A program made the position numbers and the translations under genes. Shown here in pieces: positions 1 through 5,201 of a stretch of DNA of 5,201 bases (position 1 is its first letter; each line of letters opens with the position of its first letter). This DNA comes from Thioalkalivibrio sp. (GTDB lineage: Bacteria; Pseudomonadota; Gammaproteobacteria; Ectothiorhodospirales; Ectothiorhodospiraceae): the NCBI GenBank assembly GCA_007120575.1, contig SKNJ01000323.1, positions 1 through 5,201 on the forward strand. Direction: 5' to 3'. Below the pieces are notes generated by a model. The model saw only the letters and a program-made list of their open reading frames with translations, was not told where the DNA came from and ran no database searches.

Positions 1-630
1 ATCCGGATGCGGATGTCGGTCTTGAGCCCCTGCGCCTCGGTGATCTCCTCGCCGAGGATGATCTCGTCGCCGGAGACGCGGATCGCTCCGGGTGGCAGGT
101 CCGGCGGACGGATGCGCGCCCAGGGCAGGAAGACCTCGCCGCGCACACGCATGCCGTCGTCGGGGGTCAGGACCAGTTGCAGATCCGGCGTAATGCGCGC
201 CTCGGCATCGATCCGATTAACCACCAGGAAATCCTTGCCGGTCAGGTTCAGTTCGGCACGGGGCCCGGCGTCGCCGAGATCCACGCGGCCGTCGAGGTCG
301 ATGCCACCGTCTCCGGATTCCAGTCGGCCGCTCAGGGTCAGTTGTTCGGCCGAGACGACCCGGGCCGTGATCGCGGGAATGACGATATGTATGCCGGCCT
401 CGGGAATCAGAACGCCGCCATCGCGAAATGCCACTTCGCCCTCCACTAGCGGTGCCGTCAGGCGGCCGCCGAAGTCCAGGCGGGCGTCGAGCGAGCCGCT
501 CAGGCGCTGGACCTCGGGGCTCAGGGCGGCCAGCCAGGCCAGGTCGTCGAGGCGGGCGACGAAATCACCGTCGAGGCGCAGTTCGTCGCCGTCCGGGCGC
601 AGGCGGATGTCGCTGCGCGCCACTCCTCCG
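1..630 (-). other. tamB: C-terminal TamB (DUF490) domain, truncated by the window edge
   Basis: From roughly residue 950 onward the sequence takes on the character of the conserved C-terminal TamB domain: LSGSLDARLDFGGRLTAPLVEGEVAFRDGGV is the usual 'G.l......G....P...G.......g' pattern. It continues through the KDFLVVNRIDAEARITPDLQLVLTPDD strand to the conserved LPWARI segment at 1117-1122. The domain is implicated in binding TamA POTRA1. Its last part, including the strands up to the C-terminus, is outside the window. The upstream boundary is approximate. Confidence 0.75.
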
Positions 631-3476
631 TCCAGGAAGTCGAGCCGCAGCGAGGCATCCACATCGCGATCCCGCACCCGGGCGGTGAGCCGCACGTCGC
701 GGTAGGGCACCTCCCCGAGTTGGCCGTCCTCGTCACGCACCACCAGATGGCCGTCGGACGGGGTTACATCCAGATCGGCCGTCAGGGTGCCATCGGCATC
801 CATGCGCCCGCTGGCCGCGGCATTCAGCAGACCCGCGATCGCCAGCTCCGGCGGCAGGAAGGGTTCCAGCCAAGCCAGGTCGAGGGCCCGGGCATCGGCG
901 GCGAACTCGGCCCCGGTCGATGCATTCCAGCGGCCCTCGGCGCACAGCCGCCCATCCTCCCGGGCCAGGCACAGGCGCTCCAGGTGCGCGCGTTCCGGCG
1001 CGCCCTCCAATGCGACCGGTTCGGCCAGTTTCCACGGGCCACCCGCGGGTTGATCCAGATCCAGCCGAGTGACCTGGCCCCTCCAGTGCAGGGTGTCCGG
1101 GTCCAGTCGGCCTTGCAGGGCCAGGTTCAGCGAGCCCAGAGCTTCGGCATCGGCCGCCAGTGTCACGCGATGCTCGTCGATGTGACCGGAGGCATCCAGG
1201 CGCAGTGTCTCCACTCGCGTGTCGTTGCCCAGATCGAGGCCGGTCAGGCGCAGGTCGATCTCGGCCGGGGCGGCGGCCTCGAGACCGGCATCGGCCTCCA
1301 GCTGCAGTTGCTCCAGGGTGATGTCCGCCAGGCGCAGTCCGGCACCGGTGCCCCGGGCTACCACGCGTGGCCGGTTGGGTTCGCCAGTGATGTGTGCATC
1401 GAGTTCCAGTCGTCCGGCGAGGTCGGGCCAGAGCCGCTCCAGCTCCGGGGCATCCAGGCGCAGGGCGAAGTCCAGGGTCTCGGCCCATTCGCCGTTGGCT
1501 GTCAGGGTAGTGCGTCCGAGCGCCAGGTCCATCTGTTCCACCCGCAGCAGCCCCCCCTCCAGATGAAGTTGCCCCCGGCCGGAGACGGGCTGGTCGCGCA
1601 GCGTACCCTCCAGTCGCTGGAGTCGGGCCTGCAGGCGAGGTGCCCCGTGCGTGTCCAGATGCCCCTCGCTGGTCAGGGCCAGGCCAATCTGGCCGGGCAC
1701 CTCGGCGACCACCAGCGACGGGTCCAGCCCTGCGCCTTCCAGTGCGAGGTCCCAGCCCAGGCCCTCGGACCAGTCGAGGTCGCCGCTCAGGGCGAGCCGG
1801 GCGCCCGTGCCGGTGGCGATCTGCAGCCGTTCAATATGCCCGCTGGTTTCGGTTAGCGTGAGCTGCGCATCGCCGGTGATGTCGATACCACGCAGGTGGG
1901 CGCGCAACGGGTCCAGGCCAAGCCGCGCAGCCAGGGCGCCGCTGGCGGGGGCGTAGTCGCCGTTCAGCGTCAGCCGCAGTTGCTCGATCTGGCCTTCCAG
2001 CGCCGGGTGCAGACGCGCCAGTTCCGGCGCCGCGAGATCCAGTCCGAGGTCGAAGAGGATGCGGTGATCCGGCTCCGCCAGGTTGCCCGCCAGGCCCGTG
2101 GCCGCGCCCGTCAGTTCCAGTTGCGCGGTATCGCGGATCGCCAGGCGGGTGTCCTCGATCCGCATCTGACCGTCGGCCAGTCGGACATTCAGGCTGCCGC
2201 TGATGGGGTGGCCCTGGTAATGCCCGGCGAGCTCGTCAATGGTGGCGTTCGCTTCCAGGGCTGCCAGGGGCGGGGTGTCGATCCCCAGCGGCAGGGTGCC
2301 CTGTAGCTGCGCCTTCAGGTGTTCGAGTCCGGCATCGACCTCCAGGCCCAGGGCCGCGGCGTCCAGGCCTTCGGCCTCCAGGGTCAGGTCCCAGTCCAGG
2401 CGGTCGACGAAACGAATGGGTCCGGCGAGCGCAACCCGCCCGGCCTCGGAATTCATCTCCAGGGCCTCGATCAGCAGTGATTCGAGATCCCCGTGCGCCC
2501 GGGTGTTCAGTGTGATGCGGGGCCAGGGCGTCAGGGTTGCCGCGGTCTCCAGGTTCATTGCCCAGTCCTCCGGGGTCCCCTGCAGGTCGAGGCGGCCGGC
2601 CTCCATGGCGACGGCCTGTTCCGGGGCGAGGTGGTAGGTGAAGGGCTGCCACTGCGCCACCAGATCCAGGGTCGGGGTCGTGAACAGTGCGCGGGCGCTG
2701 GCCTGCAGGTTCAGCTCGATGCCGGCGTGCAGGTCATGGGCGAGTTGCACGCTTTCCCGCAAGGCCCCGCTGACTTCCAGCTCGCCGCGCGCCTCGTCCG
2801 TCCCCAGGCCTTTGGCGACGGCCGCAGGCAGGCGCGCCTGCCATTCGCCCCGCAGATGCAGCGGGTAGTCGCCATCGGCCTCGATCTCGCCGGCCAGCCG
2901 GGCCCGGATCGCCGGCATGTCCAGTTCCAGCGCGTGCAGTTCGATGCGCGCGCCGCGCGCCCGGGCCCGGGCCGTCAGGCGGGTAATCGAGGCTACGGGT
3001 GCGCCCGCCTGCCGGACCTCCAGATTCTCTATCCGCACCTGTCCCAGGCGCACCGCCAGCGGCAATCGGAAGGAATCGGGCAGCGCGAAGGGCTCGTCGG
3101 CCCCTGGCGTGTCCGGGCCGGTGTCACCGGCCGGGGGCGGCAGGTCCACGTGCAGCCCGCGGGCGGTCAGCACCCGGACGTTCAGCTCGCCACGCAGCAG
3201 GCTACGGGCGCTGACCCCGATGCGCCCGCTGGACAGGTCGATCGTCGGTCCGTCGGGCAGTGCCAGGTGCAGCCCGTGCAGGTGCAGTTCGGTGAACAGC
3301 GTCCCGTCGACCTGATCGATGTGCAGATCGACGGGGGCCAGGCGTTGGCCGTGTTCGGCCAGCCAGCGGGTCCCGGATTCGGTTGTGAGCAGGCCGCCGA
3401 GGGTGCCCAGCAGGATGATCACCAGGGTGAGGACCGTGGACAGTCCCCAGAGCATGGCGTGCAGCAACCGCCTCAC
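1..3476 (-). CDS. tamB: TamB, inner-membrane-anchored periplasmic AsmA-like/DUF490 translocation and assembly module subunit (3' end missing)
   Basis: TamB is anchored in the inner membrane and spans the periplasm to dock on TamA; it belongs with the AsmA-like, lipid-transfer-like proteins. The frame is open from the GTG at 3476 to the left edge, 1158 codons, and I checked it codon by codon without meeting a stop. The N-terminus is MRRLLHAM followed by a hydrophobic anchor (8-30), then GTRWL (35-39) and VDGTL (56-60), both typical of TamB. A Pro/Asp/Gly-rich linker spans 112-138. The long body is built from short amphipathic beta segments of the LxLxG type. Near residues 835-850 is the LCLAREDGRLCAEGRW element found in gammaproteobacterial TamBs. 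LPWARI (1117-1122) followed by DLPPGAIRVSGDEIIL matches the IPWARI region of the C-terminal domain. By comparison with E. coli TamB (1259 residues), about 200 residues are missing and the full protein would be roughly 1350. There is no sign of a frameshift. Confidence 0.95.
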   Translation of the reverse strand, partial: MRRLLHAMLWGLSTVLTLVIILLGTLGGLLTTESGTRWLAEHGQRLAPVDLHIDQVDGTLFTELHLHGLHLALPDGPTIDLSSGRIGVSARSLLRGELNVRVLTARGLHVDLPPPAGDTGPDTPGADEPFALPDSFRLPLAVRLGQVRIENLEVRQAGAPVASITRLTARARARGARIELHALELDMPAIRARLAGEIEADGDYPLHLRGEWQARLPAAVAKGLGTDEARGELEVSGALRESVQLAHDLHAGIELNLQASARALFTTPTLDLVAQWQPFTYHLAPEQAVAMEAGRLDLQGTPEDWAMNLETAATLTPWPRITLNTRAHGDLESLLIEALEMNSEAGRVALAGPIRFVDRLDWDLTLEAEGLDAAALGLEVDAGLEHLKAQLQGTLPLGIDTPPLAALEANATIDELAGHYQGHPISGSLNVRLADGQMRIEDTRLAIRDTAQLELTGAATGLAGNLAEPDHRILFDLGLDLAAPELARLHPALEGQIEQLRLTLNGDYAPASGALAARLGLDPLRAHLRGIDITGDAQLTLTETSGHIERLQIATGTGARLALSGDLDWSEGLGWDLALEGAGLDPSLVVAEVPGQIGLALTSEGHLDTHGAPRLQARLQRLEGTLRDQPVSGRGQLHLEGGLLRVEQMDLALGRTTLTANGEWAETLDFALRLDAPELERLWPDLAGRLELDAHITGEPNRPRVVARGTGAGLRLADITLEQLQLEADAGLEAAAPAEIDLRLTGLDLGNDTRVETLRLDASGHIDEHRVTLAADAEALGSLNLALQGRLDPDTLHWRGQVTRLDLDQPAGGPWKLAEPVALEGAPERAHLERLCLAREDGRLCAEGRWNASTGAEFAADARALDLAWLEPFLPPELAIAGLLNAAASGRMDADGTLTADLDVTPSDGHLVVRDEDGQLGEVPYRDVRLTARVRDRDVDASLRLDFLDGGVARSDIRLRPDGDELRLDGDFVARLDDLAWLAALSPEVQRLSGSLDARLDFGGRLTAPLVEGEVAFRDGGVLIPEAGIHIVIPAITARVVSAEQLTLSGRLESGDGGIDLDGRVDLGDAGPRAELNLTGKDFLVVNRIDAEARITPDLQLVLTPDDGMRVRGEVFLPWARIRPPDLPPGAIRVSGDEIILGEEITEAQGLKTDIRIR
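1479..1841 (-). repeat. tamB: TamB internal repeat module, copy B (protein level)
   Basis: Residues about 546-666 follow the order of copy A: HIERLQIATG, ARLALSG, WDLALEGAGLDP (from W575), QPVSGRGQLHL, LRVEQMDLAL and TLTANGEW. The two W-D-L-x-L-E segments are 213 residues apart. The similarity is strongest around the WDL and SGxGxL elements and weak elsewhere. Confidence 0.6.
2106..2477 (-). repeat. tamB: TamB internal repeat module, copy A (protein level)
   Basis: Residues about 334-457 resemble residues about 546-666 downstream. Shared landmarks in order: a LIEALE-type segment, a GRVALAG strand, WDLTLEAEGLDA (from W362), an acidic-hydrophobic stretch, a GHPISGSLNVRL segment, then MRIEDTRLAI and QLELTG. 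This is divergent protein-level similarity, not a DNA repeat, and was aligned by eye. It fits the repetitive beta-architecture known for TamB. Confidence 0.6.
3387..3455 (-). other. tamB: N-terminal inner-membrane anchor of TamB
   Basis: Residues 8-30 of TamB form a single uncharged hydrophobic helix (MLWGLSTVLTLVIILL followed by GTLGGLL). Two arginines at positions 2 and 3 precede it, giving the positive-inside orientation of a signal anchor with the rest of the protein in the periplasm. There is no good signal peptidase site after it (TTESGTRW), which agrees with TamB remaining membrane-bound. Confidence 0.88.
3473..3476 (-). promoter_or_regulatory. Four-base tamA/tamB overlap with GTG start of tamB
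   Basis: On the minus strand the bases GTGA contain both the tamB start (GTG, 3476-3474) and the tamA stop (TGA, 3475-3473). This arrangement usually means translational coupling by terminating and re-initiating ribosomes. The only Shine-Dalgarno-like sequence is a GGGG at 3488-3485, eight bases before the GTG, which is weak. The next in-frame ATG (3455-3453) would remove the two arginines ahead of the membrane anchor, and the only purine-rich GAGG before it is 15 bases away, so the GTG start is preferred. Confidence 0.8.
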
Positions 3477-5201
3477 AGATCCGGCCCCATGGAGAAGTGA
3501 ATGCGGAAGTTATCCTGCGAGTCCGGCCCGTGGGCCAGATCCACGCGGATGGGACCGACCGGGGAGCGCCAGCGCACGCCGACCCCGAAGCCGTAGACCG
3601 TGTCGAAGTCGTCGAAGTCATCAAACGCGTTGCCGGCGTCGAGGAAGGCGGCCGCGCTCCAGTTGCCGACGACCGGGTAGTCGAACTCGATGCTGCCGAC
3701 CAGCTTGTGCCGGCCACCGATGATCTCGCCGTCGGCGCTGCGCGGACCCAGCTTCTGGTAGCCATAGCCGCGAATGCTGGCGTCGCCACCGGCGAAGAAC
3801 CGCAGCGAGCTGGGCAACTCGCGCACCGAGTCGACATCGGTCACACCGGCATCGGCGCGCGCCAGTATGCGTCCGCGGCCCAGCCCGTGGATGACCTTGC
3901 CGCTGGCCAGGAGCTGGGCGAACGACGTGGTGGAGATCAGTTCCTCGCGCGCGCCCTGGGCCGTGGCCTCGAAGCGGTAGCCGCGCCGCGGCGTCATCGG
4001 GTCGTCGGCCTCCATGCGGCTGATGCGGTAGGAGGGGATCAGCAACGAGGTCCGGTCGGTCTGGTCGCCGACGGTAAAGTCCTCGCGTTCGTAGCGCAGG
4101 CCCTCGGTGGTTTGCCAGCCACCACTGCGTTGCAGAACCCGGTTCGCGCCGATCTGGAAACGATCGGATTGCTGCGAGTCCGTCTCCTCGGTGCGATAGT
4201 TGGTGAACAGGTTCAGGCGCTCGCGCAGCGGGTCGCGCAACGGGATCTCGTAGTTGTACCCGAGGCCCGAGCGGACCGGTGATGCCTCGATCTCGAACTG
4301 GTAGCGGTGCCCGCGCCGGGTGGCATAGCGGTGCTCGTGGCGCAGCCGGATGCGCGGACCCACGTCGGTCGAGTAGCCCAGGCCGGCCTCGTAGCTGTGC
4401 CGGGGTCGTGGTTCGAGCTCGACAGTGACCGGCACCTGCCGGTCTGCGGCGTTCTCCCGCCGAGGGCGCACGCGTACCCCGGAGAAGTACCCGCTGTCGC
4501 TCAGGTTGCGCTGCAGCGCAATGATTCGGGCGGAACTGTAGGGCTCGCCCTCTGTGAACGGCACCATGCGCTGCACGAATTCGGGCCGCAGGAAGTCCTG
4601 TTCGATGGTGACCGGGCCCAGCAGGTAGCGCTCGCCGCTGTCCATGTGCAGGCGAATGGTCGCGGTGCGGGTGTCGCGGTCGACTTCGATGCGGCGCGTA
4701 TGCAGGTCGGCGTCGAAGTAGCCCCGGTCGGCCGCGATGCGGGTGAGCCGGTTGCGCAGGTCCTCGTAGCGGTCATGGCGCAGCACATCGCCCGTGCGGA
4801 TCGCGTTCTGAACGCGTACCGGTTCGAACCCGAGGTCGTCCGCGGCTTCTCCGGTGATCCGGATGTCCACGCCGCCGATGGTGGTCGCGGGACCGGGCTC
4901 GATGTCGACATGCAGGGTCCAGCAGTCCTCGGCGTGTTCCAGTCGCAGTTCCAGCTCGGCGTCATAGAATCCGATCGCGCGCAGGGCCTCGCGGGTCCGC
5001 GCCTCGCTGTCGCGCAGCAGGCGGGGTTCGCGGAAGGCCGGGAGGTCGCAGGGATGGGCGGCCAGGTTCAGGCTGTTGCGGATATTGGTTCGCTGGTCGG
5101 GAGTGCCGCCGTCGACCTGAAGTCCAGGGGACGGAACATCCTCCGCCGTAGCGGGGCCGGGGAGGCCAGCCAGAGTGGCAAGGAATACCGCAACCGTGGC
5201 A
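3473..5201 (-). CDS. tamA: TamA, outer-membrane Omp85-family translocation and assembly module subunit (5' end missing)
   Basis: TamA is an outer-membrane beta-barrel of the Omp85/BamA family that works with TamB in outer-membrane biogenesis. The frame stays open from the right edge to the TGA at 3475-3473, giving 575 visible residues against about 577 in E. coli TamA, so only the first few residues are missing. In order the sequence shows the end of a signal peptide (visible residues 1-19), three POTRA domains (about 27-262) and a barrel (about 263-575). Diagnostic motifs are GYSTDVGPR at the first strand, RFFAGGDASIRGYGY (467-481) carrying the Omp85 L6 RGY/RGF signature, SPVGPIRVD near the end, and the C-terminus FSMGPDL, matching the GLGPEL-type ending of TamA rather than the terminal aromatic residue of BamA. 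A GTG at 4870-4868 could be taken as a start but lies between POTRA1 and POTRA2, and translation clearly continues upstream. The true start is beyond 5201. The gene overlaps tamB by four bases. Confidence 0.97.
   Translation of the reverse strand, partial: ATVAVFLATLAGLPGPATAEDVPSPGLQVDGGTPDQRTNIRNSLNLAAHPCDLPAFREPRLLRDSEARTREALRAIGFYDAELELRLEHAEDCWTLHVDIEPGPATTIGGVDIRITGEAADDLGFEPVRVQNAIRTGDVLRHDRYEDLRNRLTRIAADRGYFDADLHTRRIEVDRDTRTATIRLHMDSGERYLLGPVTIEQDFLRPEFVQRMVPFTEGEPYSSARIIALQRNLSDSGYFSGVRVRPRRENAADRQVPVTVELEPRPRHSYEAGLGYSTDVGPRIRLRHEHRYATRRGHRYQFEIEASPVRSGLGYNYEIPLRDPLRERLNLFTNYRTEETDSQQSDRFQIGANRVLQRSGGWQTTEGLRYEREDFTVGDQTDRTSLLIPSYRISRMEADDPMTPRRGYRFEATAQGAREELISTTSFAQLLASGKVIHGLGRGRILARADAGVTDVDSVRELPSSLRFFAGGDASIRGYGYQKLGPRSADGEIIGGRHKLVGSIEFDYPVVGNWSAAAFLDAGNAFDDFDDFDTVYGFGVGVRWRSPVGPIRVDLAHGPDSQDNFRIHFSMGPDL
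3476..4414 (-). other. tamA: Omp85 beta-barrel domain of TamA
   Basis: Visible residues about 263-575 form the membrane barrel, starting at EPRPRHSYEAGLGYSTDVG and ending at the C-terminal strand RIHFSMGPDL. Alternating hydrophobic and polar residues are evident in many strands. The L6 loop motif GGDASIRGYGY (residues 471-481) is the conserved element that folds into the lumen of Omp85 proteins and carries the RGY arginine. The segment DAGNAF followed by FDDFDD falls where loop 7 is expected, between strands 13 and 14, and should face the outside of the cell. The strand count follows from the family; I did not place every strand individually. Confidence 0.85.
4415..5122 (-). other. tamA: Three POTRA domains of TamA
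   Basis: Visible residues about 27-262 fit three consecutive periplasmic POTRA domains. POTRA1 has the TamA-style pattern of an N-x-L strand, an FRxxRL helix, then ALRAIGFYDAEL, and ends near the PGPATTIGG turn (residues 102-110). POTRA2 (about 106-188) has LRNRLTRIAADRGYFDADL, the usual helix-GYF-strand element. POTRA3 (about 189-262) starts at SGERYLLGPVTIE and includes VPFTEGEPYS and LQRNLSDSGYFSGV. These domains bind partner proteins; in TamA, POTRA1 is the contact proposed for the TamB C-terminus. Boundaries are approximate. The only two cysteines visible in TamA (51 and 93) both lie in POTRA1. Confidence 0.85.
5144..5200 (-). other. tamA: Signal peptide of TamA (C-terminal part)
   Basis: The first 19 visible residues form a hydrophobic stretch (ATVAVFLATLAG) followed by helix-breaking G and P residues and an ATA|ED sequence, a good signal peptidase I site with Ala at -1 and -3. 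The basic n-region and start codon are outside the window. Cleavage after visible residue 19 would leave a mature protein beginning with an acidic segment before POTRA1. The exact site is inferred by eye. Confidence 0.8.

Noticed and set aside
733..1488. Minus-strand open frame of 251 codons overlapping tamB in another frame.
   Set aside because: The product is rich in Arg, Gly, Pro and Thr, the signature of an out-of-frame reading of GC-rich coding DNA. The tamB frame is continuous through it.
720..1856. Plus-strand open frame of 378 codons antisense to tamB.
   Set aside because: It is in exact codon register with tamB, so its stops can only come from CTA, TTA or TCA codons in tamB, which are rare in such GC-rich DNA. 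Its product is Gln/Gly/Ala-rich with no recognisable domain, and it ends where tamB happens to use CTA for leucine.
3453..3455. ATG as the start of tamB, eight codons into the chosen frame.
   Set aside because: It would drop the RR pair that orients the membrane anchor and lose the four-base overlap with tamA, and it has no well-spaced ribosome-binding site.
2493..3500. Plus-strand open frame of 335 codons antisense to the start of tamB.
   Set aside because: It has the same register artefact. The product is low-complexity and Gln-rich, and the opposite strand carries an unmistakable TamB N-terminus.
3497..4282. Plus-strand open frame of 261 codons antisense to the tamA barrel.
   Set aside because: It is in register with tamA codons and has no recognisable fold. 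The minus strand encodes conserved barrel motifs over the whole stretch.
4868..4870. GTG as the start of a 465-residue TamA.
   Set aside because: The same frame continues upstream through POTRA1 and a signal peptide to the window edge, with typical TamA sequence, so this is an internal valine.
1..5201. A previously undescribed system hidden in the window.
   Set aside because: All of the sequence is accounted for by tamA and tamB with conserved motifs and intact frames. No extra gene, array, structured RNA or mobile element could be supported on either strand.

Overview
The window is one contiguous piece of a two-gene operon read entirely on the minus strand: tamA (incomplete at its 5' end, beginning just outside the right edge) followed by tamB (incomplete at its 3' end, running off the left edge). 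Together they cover every base, so there is no intergenic DNA, RNA gene, mobile element, CRISPR array or terminator. The promoter lies beyond position 5201. Large open frames on the plus strand are antisense shadows produced by the high GC content.

Organism: the DNA is clearly GC-rich with strongly G/C-biased third codon positions. The order tamA then tamB, with TamA closely resembling the E. coli protein in its L6 loop and C-terminus, points to a proteobacterium, most likely a gammaproteobacterium. The acidic character of both proteins would suit a halophilic or haloalkaliphilic lineage such as the Ectothiorhodospiraceae, but this is a weak inference.

Layout, in transcription order. Positions 5200-5144 encode the tail of a Sec signal peptide. 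Positions 5122-4415 encode three periplasmic POTRA domains. Positions 4414-3476 encode a 16-stranded Omp85-type beta-barrel. The tamA stop codon overlaps the GTG start of tamB by four bases (3473-3476). tamB then encodes an inner-membrane anchor (3455-3387), a proline-rich linker, a long repetitive beta-rich periplasmic body, and the first part of the C-terminal TamB (DUF490) domain. The last roughly 200 codons are outside the window.

Function: TamA sits in the outer membrane. TamB is anchored in the inner membrane and spans the periplasm as a grooved beta-structure whose C-terminus contacts TamA. The pair is known for assisting assembly of some outer-membrane proteins and autotransporters, and TamB-like AsmA-family proteins are implicated in phospholipid transport to the outer membrane. 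The four-base overlap suggests the two are made together.

I found no undescribed system here. The points worth a look are modest: a single cysteine pair in each protein as visible, an acidic FDD repeat in a predicted surface loop of TamA, and an internally duplicated module in TamB.
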